Shown: piece after piece, positions 1-10,759 of the stretch
Position numbering within the stretch: the stretch's first letter is position 1
Layout: every line of letters begins with the position of its first letter
Assembly: GCA_903813345.2 (NCBI GenBank)
Contig: CAIIXF020000001.1
Span: 27,825,915-27,889,914 of the forward strand
Origin: Owenia fusiformis
Lineage: Eukaryota > Annelida > Polychaeta > Sabellida > Oweniidae
Reading direction: 5' to 3'
DNA: 64,000 nucleotides
Notes under the pieces: model-generated
Told to the model about the DNA's origin: nothing
The model's database searches: none
What the model saw: the letters and a program-made list of their open reading frames with translations, nothing else
Translations under genes and position numbers: made by a program

Positions 1-526
1 GTAATAAACTTTATTACATTGTTAGTAGACATGATGCTGTATTTTCAGTGTAATAAACTTTATTACATTGTTAGTAGACATGATGCTGTATTCTCAGTGT
101 AATAAACTTTATTACATTGTTAGTAGACATGATGCTGTATTCTCAGTGTAATAAACTTTATTACATTGTTAGTAGACATGATATGCTGTATTTTCAGTGT
201 AATAAACTTTATTACATTGTTAGTAGACATGATGCTGTATTCTCAGTGTAATAAACTTTATTACATTGTTAGTAGACATGATATGCTGTATTTTCAGTGT
301 AATAAACTTTATTACATTGTTAGTAGACATGATATGCTGTATTTTCAGTGTAATAAACTTTATTACATTGTTAGTAGACATGATGCTGTATTCTCAGTGT
401 AATAAACTTTATTACATTGTTAGTAGACATGATATTCTGTATTTTCAGTGTAATAAACTTTATTACATTCACTGTTAGTAGACATGATATGCTGTATTTT
501 CAGTGTAATAAACCTTATTACATTGA
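1..526. repeat. 49-51 bp minisatellite, about 10.5 copies
   Basis: Head-to-tail units begin at 1, 50, 99, 148, 199, 248, 299, 350, 399, 450 and 504. Units are 49 bp, or 51 bp when an extra AT is present (ATGATATGCTG instead of ATGATGCTG); the last interval is 54 bp because of a small insertion. Each unit opens with the near-palindrome GTAATAAACTTTATTAC. The array runs off the left edge of the window, so its true length is unknown. The two length classes are interspersed rather than blocked. Open frames across it are repeat artefacts. Confidence 0.97.
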
Positions 527-535
527 TGGCGAAAA

Positions 536-1227
536 CACAAATTAACTTACGACAACTTGAAATTGAAATATCGATCATTGAAATGTCAGGGATTTGTAAT
601 ATGTTGCAGTTGTCAAGTAATCGGAACATTTAGTAATGGAGATCTTTTCATTTCTCCAAGAATGAATTATTTTCTCATCCAAATTCCTTCTTAAAAGATC
701 GGGTTGTAATATGACTTCATGCTAAATATCACTATTATTCTCTACCAATAATTAACTATGTCTAAACGAGATAAGTATTTACTCACTTATACCATTAAAC
801 AACGTTTTATAAGCAATTAACACACGCTTTAAACTTGCCATAAATATTGTTTCTCTTTTTAAATAAATTTTTATATCAGGAATTCAGGTTCGTAGCATTA
901 CAATTACAGTATATACATAATTCAATTAAACAAGATTGTAATGGGGAATTAATAAGTTACAGATTATTTCTGCCAAGAGCACCATCCGAAATATATATTA
1001 ATATGTATTGACTTGATATTATAAACCCCTTATAAACACGCTCTAAGTGTGTTGCGAAATCTCTCTGACAATATATGTTATCCCGCTATCGAAATAATAA
1101 AATCAATGAATCGTCTTATATTAAATAAGAGCAAAATGTAGGGCTTCACATTTATAGTAGGCCAATGTGTTTTATTCTAAAATCGAACATGTTGAACTAA
1201 GATATACAGATATGACTGTGTAACTTC
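536..1227. other. 3' flank of the glycosyltransferase gene; no further gene seen
   Basis: AT-rich sequence between the minisatellite and the last exon of the minus-strand glycosyltransferase. It should contain that gene's 3' UTR. A minus-strand AATAAA lies at 1171-1176, about 55 bp past the stop codon. I see no coding exon, RNA gene or clear element here. Confidence 0.6.
1171..1176 (-). terminator. Candidate polyadenylation signal (AATAAA)
   Basis: AATAAA on the minus strand, about 55 bp downstream of the stop codon of the C1GALT1-like gene. It is the nearest canonical hexamer, but this composition produces the motif often by chance. Confidence 0.45.
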
Positions 1228-4200
1228 TCAACTTTGAACGACACGCTGTTTATGAAATGTTAGATCCACCTTTGTTTTATAAAACAAGTAATACATGTTG
1301 TGCATCATTGTTGGATTAATGTAATGGAAGCCAATTGGATAATCACTGCAGCAATCCATTCCCTGGAAACAAAAAAAACTTAAAGTTTTTTTACAATTTT
1401 TTTTATTTCAAAGAATAAGCATGTTAAAGCAATTGCAAAAAACAATTACAATACAGTTACATGGTAAACATACATTTTACAATTTTACAATCGAGTATTG
1501 GTTAAACGTTATTCTTTAAGAAATGTTATACCATTGGCAATCTTTTTTAATAGATATTCATGAATGAATAATTTTTTTAAAGCAAGAGAAATGTATTTCA
1601 GAATGGCTGACTACATAGATGATTTCTTTCTGATTATTTGCTTAAGGTAATGTTCAAAAAATGTTCAACTATTGAGCCAAGTGTTGCATTCAAACTTTTT
1701 GACAGTATGGTAACACCAATTTTGCTGTATGGGTCAGAAATTTGGGGCTATTATAATGTAAATTCAATTGAAAAGGTCCAAATAAATTTTTGTAAATTTT
1801 TATTGAAGTTAAGGGATAATACTCCAAATGCCACAGTACTAGGTGAAGTAGGGAGATACCCTATGGAAATACTTTATAAAGCAAGATGTATCAAATTTTG
1901 GTTAAAAATTATAATGATGCAAGATACAAGATATCCTAAGCGTGTTTACAGTATGCTATATAATCTAGATGGAGCAGGCAGAGTAACCTGGGCAACAAAA
2001 ATTAAAGAGGTATTGAACAATCTAGGTTTTGGATATGTGTGGTTAGCTCAAGGAGTTGGAAATGAAAATTTATTTTTGTTACATTTTAAGCAAAGATTAA
2101 AAGACTGTGCATATCAAAATTGGTTAACCAGCACACAAAACTCAGCAAAGCTCCAGCATTATTGTATTTATAAGACTAAGTTAGAATGTGAAAAATATTT
2201 ATCTTGTATTAAACATTTCAAGCATAGAAAAGCATTAACACAATTTAGATGTGGAGGTCATAACCTGCAAATTGAGGTAGGACGATGGGAAAATATTCCA
2301 AGAGAGCTACGTCTTTGTAAATACTGTTTAACAAATGATAAAAACATTGTAGAAGATGAATTCCATTTTATCATAGAATGCCCATTGTATGAGTTTTTAA
2401 GGAATAACTACCTATCAACTCTTGTTCATTATAATATAAATGAATTTTATAAATTAATGTCATCAAACAATGAAGAAATAATTTGTAGTTTTGCATGTTT
2501 TCTTTATCATAGTTTCAAATTAAGATCATTATTTCTATCAGATCTTGAATAATCATAAAAGTAAGTAATATTCATGATGCCATCTATAATATGTGTACTG
2601 TATACTAACTAAAATGTATATGGGCCTAAGGCCTTAAATATATGAAATAAATACTATACTACATCCATTTGTGAACCAATAGAGTAAAAGTAGATTTGCC
2701 ACTCAACGGCCAAGTACATCAAAAATACATTTAAATGCCATTACTGAGCATAGTTCATTAAATCCAGCAGAATTATATAACCATATAAAGTAAAAACGCA
2801 TTTATATTCTAAAGCTGAGCACTCGTCAATTCATTGCTCCTATGATGTAGCATCGAGCCATATCTTATGCCAGTGAAAAAGTACCTTAAATAGCATTTTA
2901 CAGGGAGTAGTTTTAGTCTATATTTGAAGGTTTTTCAAAGAAAGTTGTACGTGCTGACGTAAGTTTTTTCATAACATGTGTACATGTGAAACTTAAATAA
3001 TTAGTTAAGCACTCCAGAGAGATCAGTAGTAGGCTAGTGATCCTGAATATAAGAAGTAATGAACCGATTAATTAAAAATTATTCTTTGCTGAAATAGTTA
3101 CTGAAAATGCTGTTTTAAAAAACTAGGATGGGTAAAAATTGTAGATCATGAAATGCATTTGGATAAATGTTCAGGCATACACCAATATATGACCCATACA
3201 GTACATTATGTTGTGATGTGAGACATATGATAATGTTAACAAAATAAAGGAAATCGTTTGTGTTTAGATTGAGAGATAACTTCTTTACTTAAAGGGACAT
3301 TCCTCGCCAGACCATTTCTCTCCTGATATGGTAGCTATACTCAATAAATATACTTTCCACATTTAGCAAAACATGGGAAAATGTTTTAATATGGTCAATA
3401 TGGATCATTTAAAAATGTAGTGCTCATTTCCAGTGAGCTGCCATCTTTTAATATTTCACTCAGGAAGTGATGTCATCAACTCTCAACTTGTATAACCTTG
3501 CCCATAACAGTGTAGGAAAGTAGCACAAAATTACTTCAAGACAAGTGATCCTTAATTTCTGTGCAAAAACATTTTCAGAGCTTGTCAACTTAGAATAAAA
3601 GAAGAGAATTTCAGAAGAATTAAATCAGATACAAAATTGAAAAAGAATATACAGCTGTTTTTGTAATTCTTAATAGCTCCTTCCCTAATGCTATATGCAA
3701 AGTTGAGAGTCGATGACATCACTTCCTGAGTGGAATCTTAAAAGATGGCAGCCTAGTGGAATTGAGTACTACATTTCTAAGTGTTCAATTTTGACCATAT
3801 CTAAACATTCTCACTGCTTTGCTAAACATGGCAAGTATACATATGGTTATAGCTACTATATGAGGAGAGAGATGGTTTGGCAAGGAATATCCCTTTAAAT
3901 GTGATAGTCAGGGCCTGAATTCGTCTCCAAGAGGTGTGGGTCCCGGGGTATGACTCCCCAATAACGAACACGACGGGACGAGAGTGGGCAAAGCTTCTTC
4001 AATTTGTCAATATATTTCTTTGATTTAATTTTTGTTCCATGAATTTAAAAAGCTAAAATTCTTAATTTAATTCTAGAAAACATATATTTAATCGAATTTT
4101 TGATTAAAAGATTAGATTCTTGACAATGCAAATTTCATGCCCCTTGGAAAGCTTCGTACACTCAATCCATTTAGGAGATATAGAAAAAAGCATTCAAAAT

Positions 4201-7200
4201 GTAATTTAAAAATATAACCTGATTTTTCCCTTTATCTGCATCCATGGAGAGGTACCATTTTGGTAACACACGCATTATGTAATCATGGGGAGGCCAAACA
4301 AGAAACCGCTCTCTCCCCCTGTCATCCGTAGAGTTAACGGGCCGAGATCCCGTCTTGTACATGCAGCTACACGTCTTTACATCCTCAGCTAAAAGAATGA
4401 GGTTGAATATAGGATTGGCGCCACCTTATCAGTAGGACGGCACATTGAAAAAAAACATTGTGGTTTACCAAACTTTATATCAAAGTGGTGTAGCGATATA
4501 TGACGTCATCGTACTTCTTGTTTCTGGTCTGCTGGCTACCATCTTTTATGAGGTCCATTGAAATGGTAAACATTTAAACATTTGAAAATGAAAGTGACGG
4601 ATAGAGTTTTACTGATTTCGTCTTTCCAACTATCTCATTTTTTGCCTACTGTATAGGTTTATACAGATAGTGACCATAGTTATCCACCGTGTAGCCATAG
4701 CCACATAGGAATACATCGGAAACTAGGGTAATGCGATGAAAGTGTGTAAGAACTCTCCTTTTATAACAATTTTAACAATAGCCGTGTAAATTAAAGCTGC
4801 AAATGACAAAACATATCATGTGTAGTATAAAGCATATATGACATGTCAGAACCTATTCCCAGGACCTATCTGAGAATGGTTCTTTAAAAGTAAATACTGT
4901 TGCTGGTTGTATGAAATCATTGAGAAATGTTTTACGAGACAATTATATTGCTTAAATATTTTTTAAAAATTCACACATAGCTAGGCAAGGTGTGTCAGAT
5001 TCCAGCGAACATAGTATTTCATATAACTGCACTGCATGCCATTATATAACCAACAACCCATCCAGTGTCATTTATTGTCAAGATGACAACTTGTTCGAAA
5101 AAAGTTTGATTGAAAATATGTTCTTTTGGGTGATTCCGTACAAAATATTTTTATACATTAATTTAAGCCCAAGACTTGATACGTTGTGAAAAAATGGAGT
5201 GGAATTATAATTGTGAAAGAATTTTCGGTCAATGAGTGGACTGTGGAGTCGTGTAACAGTAAACAGACTCATAAACAAAAATGCACAGCATTGATCATGA
5301 ACATGCATTAAAAGACGGGATAATTTCGTCCATCTAGGCATCTATTGCTAATCACGAGAAAATACTTGACAAAAAGAGGTTCACTTTTTCGTTTTCGGGA
5401 CACTCGATATGTTGTTTAATTTTAAATAATTTCATGTTTCACATCCGACTGAAAATTGCACCATTTGGTCTATTGTCGCATATGGTTTTAATGCATGAAT
5501 GAAGTTTTCCAATGTTGATGTTTGTTGGCAATTGATAAAATGTATATTTCAAACTTGTGGATTATATTTTAAATCAATAAGGTTATGCTGAAAGGGTTTG
5601 GCTTGTTTCTTCTTTAAAAAAGTCAAATGACCTGTTACCTGTATTATTAACAGACTTGATAAACGTTCCTTTTTGGTAAATATACTTGAGCTTGCCAGCA
5701 TTTTATTTAATAATTGATTAGTTTTGGGAAATAAAAAGCCTTTATCTGATTTAAACATTCATTTCTTCAGGCAAATCAATTGATCAAAATGTGTTTAAAA
5801 AGATATTTAGCAAAATTGTAGCTATCAACCCTTCAATCGATTAATATTCAGCCACGCATAGAATTATCGCACCTAGCAGGCGAGTTGTAAATACTGTGCC
5901 GTGCTGTGGATGCGACTATAGTATTCTCTCAGATAAATATGATGAAGCAATACATTTACCACATTGAAGAGAATGTGTCTTATTACTTCTTATACTATGC
6001 ACCTAAAATCAGGGGGCGAAAACGCGTGGAGTACTTTTGTAGGTAGGTGTAGTTTTATTTGCAGTATATGGTTGCTTTGAAGAGTTTTCTTACCTGATTA
6101 CTAACTCATCACGTTCCCAGTACATCAAGGAAACATTCTATTTTTATAAATTGACAGCCATCTATCTAGTTTTTTAGCTCACGTGGTGAGCTATTGCAAT
6201 CACTCACCTGTCCGTCTGTCTGTCCGTCTGTCTGTCAACAATTGACCCCTTTTAAAACCTGTCAATAGGATTCCCGTTTTAAGTTTTTTTTGTTCAACAT
6301 CAATACAGAAACCTCTCTTTCGACTCCTGGTTCAAAAGCTCTCCTATTTTCAAAATGGCCGCCATTTTTTTCTCGCGAAATTTACTTTTGGACCATTTGC
6401 TTTTAAACCTGTGTCGATAGGATTCCCGTTTTAAGTTATTTTTGTTGAACATCATTTCAGAAAACTGCTAGATAACTCCTGGTTCAAAGACTCGCCTTTT
6501 TTCAAAAAAGTCGCCATTTTTGTCTCGCAAAATTCACTTTTTGCCCATTTCCTAGCTTTACAAAAAAGTTCAGGTGTCCTGCATTGTATAAAGCCATGTC
6601 ACTGTAAAGAGTAGTTGTATGAAATAATTATATCCGTTTTTCTGCCATTTTAGCCATCATTAACTTATGTGCAACACCATATCACCCAGTACCCACGATA
6701 CTATTTTCTTAAAATATGGGGTAAACCCCGATACGCCTAACCATTCGACAACGTGCAGTGACTAAATACAGGGTGACCAATAATAAGGTAAAAGTATCTG
6801 GCATTTTGTAAATATTTGTCCAAACATCCTGAAAAGTCAGAGTATATCTTGTACATTTCTAAAGTAAAACATATAAATATATATAACTTCTGCCATCTGA
6901 TTGGTTAATATTATAGTTTCCATGGCAACTAGAGTCAAGGGTACCCAGGGCAATTTCATTGCGTCCAATTTGAACAAAAATGTTAAAAAGCGTCTCTTTT
7001 TTAAACTGAAAAGAAATAAACGTGGGTCCCAGCATTTATTGTTTTCTTGCAAATCTGATGTTTGATGTCACGGAAAAGACTATACATAGTAAAAAGTGAT
7101 GTGAACATAGAAAGTCTATGACAAGGGTCAATGATGAAAAACAATACCTACAGAAGAGATTCGATGAGAGCAAAATGGAAGAAGAGGCCCGAAAAATGTT

Positions 7201-9156
7201 TCAAATTGCACTGGGATAATGCTCCATCTCACAATTGCTATTCTTCTGGGTTTCCCACAACACTGTTAGGTCATGTACTATACTCTCCTGACTTGTTTTC
7301 TAGCGATTTTACCTTCATGGTGAGCCGAAGAGAAAGTTGAGGGAGTTTCTCATGGGAAGACTTGAAGTCAGCTATCTTGGAAAAGTTGCAGGCTATGGGA
7401 AAATTGGTTTAAAAATGTGTTCACAGACTGGAGTAGAAGACACGAACCATATGTTAAAAACAAAGGACATTATGTAGAGTAGTTATGAAGTATAAAATAA
7501 GAATATGATATGCCATTTCAATTATTATTTGAAATATATTATCAAAAGTGGTTCGACTGAAATTTATTTTTTTGATAGTTGCTCCAGGTTTTCATGCTTT
7601 CTGTTGCTATGGCAACCATAACTTATCATATCACTTTGATCGGTACTTAATACATCAATTCAATTATATTTGAAGATTATTCTGTGCAAATTTTATGAGG
7701 ATTGGGTAAAATCTGAAGAAGTGCCACACAGTTTTAACTTATTTATTGATCACCCTGTATACGGGTGTACACTTTAGCTGTTTCAAGCACAAATTGTGAT
7801 GCAGGTTTTGAAATATTTATCTAAGGAATATGATCAAATATTTCATGTTTATACGTTAACAGATTCTAAAGCAGAGCACAAGTTTTTTCTGGGGAATTCC
7901 ACCCAGGTCCATGTAAATACAACCAACATTTTCCAACCGGTCAATTATGTGGAATTACAGAGAAAAAAACTCATGCTCTGCTCGAGAATCTGTTTACGTG
8001 ATTAAAAATTAAATCTTGCCAAGAGCATTCACATGAAATTAAACATGAAATACTTCATCATATACCTTAGACAAATCTTTTAAAACCTACATCACAATTT
8101 TTGCTTTAATCATGACAACGTTCAGCTAAAGTGTACACCCGTAGATTTTGTCACTGCATGTTGTCGGTTGTTAGGCGTGCCTGAGAAAGTGTGATTTTGA
8201 CCAGGGATATTGAACAAAAATTCTGTGGTTAACCCCCGTTTTGGGTGTCAATTTGTGACTTTTAAATATTTCCTCGATGCATCGGGAGCATGAAGAGCGT
8301 ATTGGCAGATGAGGAACAACTAAAAATACCGACAGACAAAACTACGCCTACCTAATCTTGGAATAAGATGGTGGCTTTTCTTTCTTGTGTACGCGACGAA
8401 AATACTTTACTCTGCATTTCCATTACTGACCCTGCGTAATCCGCTCCAATTTTTGAAGAAGCCTCGTATAAACTAAATTAAAAAATTCGTTGACGTACCA
8501 AGACCGCCGGGAAAGCATTTATTTTTTTTATCATTCTTTATTCCGAGCTCAACCAGTCTTCTCAATGCTTCCTTGCTTACGACAATTCCAGGCCCACCGG
8601 CCATAAACATGGTTCCCACTTTCGGCCTTCCTTTTCTTTTATCATAGTACATATGTCCAAAAAATTCTGCATCCTTTGGGTCGTAGTTTTGTAACATTTT
8701 TCTCAAATTTTCCACAACTATAAAGGTATCTGTGTCTGCTTTTACAAAATAATCTGCCTTGTTAAAATAATGATCGTAGACATAAGTCCATGCTAATCTA
8801 GATTTCTCAGCTAAGTGTTCCCTTCCTTCCTGAACAACGTTTAATCCAATTGTTGGAAATGTCTTGTTCTCTTCGGAACTCATATATAAATCTATGTCAC
8901 AGTGTTTTGCCCATGTGTCCCTAACGTATTTCGTCTTATTCTCAAGGTCACCTGGAGTTGTCAAGAACCAACACAATATCTTATAATGTTTCTGTTTTTG
9001 TGCGTCTTGATTGAATACATTAGTTGTGCCTTTCGCAGTCCAGTTTTTAAGTTTAAATTTATTTTGTTCATATGATATAAAATAATGACATACGACGTAC
9101 AATGACACCAGTTGAACCAACAATAGAAAAAGTCTAATTTTGTTGGCCATCTTCAT
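1228..9156 (-). CDS. C1GALT1-like: Core-1 beta-1,3-galactosyltransferase-like glycosyltransferase (C1GALT1 / GT31 family), three coding exons
   Basis: Coding exons on the minus strand are 9156-8499, 4388-4219 and 1362-1228 (963 nt, 320 aa). Junction phases 1 and 0 match, and all introns are GT-AG. Exon 1 gives a short cytosolic end, a signal anchor (residues about 8-28) typical of type II Golgi enzymes, sequons such as NWT and NKT, and the GT31 core: TTPG, TW..HCD, KSRLAWTYVYDHY and the metal-binding DxD as KADTDTF (141-143). The exon 1/2 junction recreates GGLGAEDVKTCSC, matching the conserved GAEDVEIGKC-type block; exon 2 also has RGRERFLVWPP. Exon 3 supplies MDCCSDYPIGFHYI, the family's CCSD...SFHYV block. 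Known family members add galactose to O-linked GalNAc in the Golgi. At 320 aa it is slightly shorter than vertebrate C1GALT1. The nearest in-frame ATG is 9156, with another at 9150. Both introns are full of mobile elements. Exact acceptor specificity cannot be told, because invertebrates carry expanded paralogues. Confidence 0.87.
1640..2652 (+). mobile_element. 5'-truncated LINE retrotransposon, C-terminal ORF2 fragment (copy 1)
   Basis: An open frame (first ATG at 1650, stop at 2552, about 300 aa) looks like the part of a LINE ORF2 downstream of the reverse-transcriptase core: FDSMVTPILLYGSEIWG near the start and a CCHC-like motif near the end (CKYC...EFHFIIEC, about 2310-2380). No RT catalytic box remains. 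The 3' end has a GGGCCTAAGGCC hairpin (2622-2633) followed by an A-rich GAAATAAATAC tail ending near 2652. It lies in intron 2 of the glycosyltransferase gene, in the opposite orientation. A minus-strand relative with a matching C-terminus and tail is at 9694-10010. Confidence 0.88.
2653..3288. other. Intron 2 sequence without recognised features
   Basis: AT-rich intronic sequence between the LINE fragment and the TTAA-flanked MITE. No exon, repeat unit or RNA gene was seen. Confidence 0.5.
3293..3894. mobile_element. Foldback MITE with ~200-bp inverted arms and TTAA flanks
   Basis: The element opens AGGGACATTCCTCGCCAGAC and its right end, read on the other strand, is AGGGATATTCCTTGCCAAAC. 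The arms (about 3293-3495 and 3695-3894) stay similar for roughly 200 bp. TTAA lies directly outside both ends (3289-3292 and 3895-3898), as for piggyBac-type integration. There is no credible coding capacity, so it is non-autonomous. It lies in intron 2 of the glycosyltransferase gene. Confidence 0.85.
4389..6030. other. Intron 1 of the glycosyltransferase gene, proximal part; no exon seen
   Basis: AT-rich sequence with short random open frames only. No splice-compatible exon is needed here, because the phases of exons 1 and 2 already match. Confidence 0.5.
6174..6560 (+). repeat. Dispersed AGCTCAC-palindrome repeat, plus-oriented copy
   Basis: Starts with AGCTCACGTGGTGAGCT (arms AGCTCAC / GTGAGCT), then a CCGTCTGTCTGTC run. 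It then has two imperfect repeats of about 170 bp that share GGATTCCCGTTTTAAGTT, a 'gttcaaaagctc' block and AAAATGGCCGCCATTTTT-like sequence. A reverse-oriented copy is at 20255-20575. Repeats beginning like this are familiar from bivalve and other marine invertebrate genomes (recalled knowledge, not a search). Confidence 0.75.
6769..7757 (+). mobile_element. Degenerate mariner-like transposon
   Basis: Left end CAGGGTGACCAATAATAAGG and right end (reverse strand) CAGGGTGATCAATAAATAAG form TIRs with TA on both sides (6767-6768 and 7758-7759). At 7131-7340 a plus-strand frame retains HWDNAPSH and YSPDLFSSDF, which match the second catalytic-Asp block and the YSPDL(A/S)PSD(F/Y) motif of mariner transposases. 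The rest of the transposase is broken by stops, so the copy is dead. Length is 989 bp, close to the usual 1.0-1.3 kb. Confidence 0.82.
7131..7340 (+). pseudogene. Mariner transposase remnant
   Basis: About 70 codons remain open. The DNAPSH block carries the second Asp of the mariner D,D,D/E triad, and SPDL..SDF is the signature just downstream. The N-terminal DNA-binding region and the first catalytic Asp are not readable in frame. It is enclosed by the TA-flanked TIRs of 6769-7757. Confidence 0.75.
7760..8145. mobile_element. Short inverted-repeat MITE adjoining the mariner relic
   Basis: ACGGGTGTACACTTTAGCTG (about 7761) is mirrored by CAGCTAAAGTGTACACCCGT ending about 8144. The similarity continues inward through an ACAAATTGTGATG / CATCACAATTTTTG stretch. 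TA borders both ends. No coding capacity. It abuts the mariner directly. Confidence 0.75.
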
Positions 9157-9193
9157 CAAAACAAAACAATTTTGATGATAAGTTTATTTGTTA

Positions 9194-9217
9194 TAGTAGT
9201 AGTAGTAGTAGTAGTAT
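9194..9217. repeat. (TAG)n microsatellite
   Basis: About seven TAG triplets, 40 bp upstream of the glycosyltransferase start codon, in its 5' region. Confidence 0.9.
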
Positions 9218-9693
9218 CCACAGCTTATACTTCAATATTACTCAACGCTAACCTCACATCGGTTTGTCGATTGTTGATTGACACCAGACAACAGGTTGAT
9301 CGAAGTAAACCAGAGTAATCAAACATCACCAGTCGCACGGTTAACTAAAAAGCTTCGTTGCGAAACATTTTGATCGACAACAAGCTAGCCTCGTAACGAA
9401 CGATTTTTTTGTGCCAACTTGTAAAAATTTGGTGTAAAAATACTGATGGTGCGTTCTGAGCGATATCAGATAGTGTAATGGGGCACTTTTTATTTTATGT
9501 ATTGTTCTTGATACATGTAAATGGATAAATAAAACATATGTGACAAATTATTGCGCGTTAAATCACTTATCATTCGAAAAAGCTTTAATGCTTTTTACAT
9601 GCACTTTTTACATGCACTTAAACAAACGCAAACCGTAAACGGCGAGGGGCCCTTCCCGCTCACTCTCTTATAATTCCATGCTCATCAAAAACT

Positions 9694-10010
9694 ATAATAA
9701 TAATAATGTTTATTTCAAAACTTCTAAGGCCACAGGCCTCCTAGTTACAGTTAATTTTCATACAATTTTAGACAGTGATAAGCAAAACAACTTAAATTAC
9801 AAATTAAGTTTTCATTTTCAGTTGACATTAACTGTATAAATTTTACCATATTTGGTCTATAACAATAATAATCTGGCAAATACATTTTTCTTAGAGATCT
9901 GAATTTCTCACATATCATAACCATGTGGTACTCATCTCCAATAATATTAACATTTGCTGCTAAACAGAACTTACAAAACCGTAGTTCCCTGGGCACATTA
10001 TATATAAAAA
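9694..10010 (-). mobile_element. LINE fragment, minus strand (copy 2 of the 1640-2652 family)
   Basis: Read on the minus strand, 9996-9751 encodes PRELRFCKFC...DEYHMVMIC, the same C-terminal CCHC-like motif as the LINE at 1640-2652 (PRELRLCKYC...DEFHFIIEC). Downstream a GGCCTGTGGCC hairpin and a GAAATAAACATTATTATTAT tail end the element near 9694. Only the last ~300 bp remain, so it is a strongly 5'-truncated insertion. Confidence 0.85.
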
Positions 10011-10237
10011 ACTAAGTCTTTATGGATATGCATTAATACCAATAACGTAACCTAGTTTGGCCCATAGTTGACTTGAGATAGGTCTTGGGACGCCTCATTG
10101 AACTGAAGCTAGCTGCTTTCATCTGTTGCAATGGAGACGTTAAAATACTTCATTTGGCCCGGGAAAGCACTTAAGGTTGTCTCTGGGGGTAGAAGGTAAA
10201 TGCCGGGGTAGATTATTTAGTGCGAGTCGGAAGATAC

Positions 10238-10757
10238 AAAGCATTAACATGACAAAATGTCACCACCTAGTTGCTCACAATATTATTACTTCAAACTTAA
10301 GTCAGATTTGAATTTTTGAGTAGTAGATGATTTTGAAAAATGGTCAATTTGAAACAATTTTTGACCCTGAGAAGGTCATGGAAGGTGAAATCTCAAACCT
10401 AAAGTCAGATTTGAACTTCTGAGAACTTGAAGATGATTTTGAAAAAAATGGTCAATTTGAAGCAAGTTGAAAAAAGACCTTTTTGACCTTGAGAAGTTTA
10501 AATCCTTTTTGACCTTGAAAATGTCATATTCAGATTTGAACTTTTGAGAACTTGTAGATGATTTTGAAAAAAATTGAAACAAGTTGAAAAAAGACATGAA
10601 AATGAAGTCAGTCTGAACAGTATTTGTGAAGTGATTGGAAGTTGTAAGAAATTGTTGCAGACGCCTATCGCCAACTGCCAACCGCTATCCGCCGATCGCC
10701 GTCGCACAAAATGGAGACCATAACAATATGTCACCACTTTTTGGTGGTGACATAAAA
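10238..10757. repeat. Dispersed repeat with internal ~110-bp tandem units and GTCACCAC hairpin
   Basis: Begins CATTAACATGACAAAATGTC and ends with the hairpin GTCACCAC-TTTTT-GTGGTGAC (about 10731-10752). Inside are three diverged units around 'gtcagatttgaacttttgagaacttg', then a run of CGCC(A/G)-rich short repeats at 10655-10710. A partial relative is at 55587-55680. No coding content. Confidence 0.7.
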
Positions 10758-10759
10758 AA

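Larger units (their letters stand above)
6038..8357. repeat. Composite of nested inverted repeats in intron 1
   Basis: TAGGTAGGTGTAGTTTT near 6040 is mirrored by AAAACTACGCCTACCTA near 8338-8356. Further in, about 38 bp at 6729-6766 (containing CGACAACGTGCAGTGAC) are mirrored at about 8147-8175. Between these arms lie an AGCTCAC-family repeat (6174-6560), a mariner relic (6769-7757) and a short MITE (7760-8145). The outer arms are diverged, so this appears to be an old foldback element that later received insertions. Confidence 0.6.

Noticed and set aside
166-478. Open frames of 70-78 codons over the left minisatellite
   Set aside because: They simply translate the 49-51 bp unit in several frames; there is no independent coding evidence.
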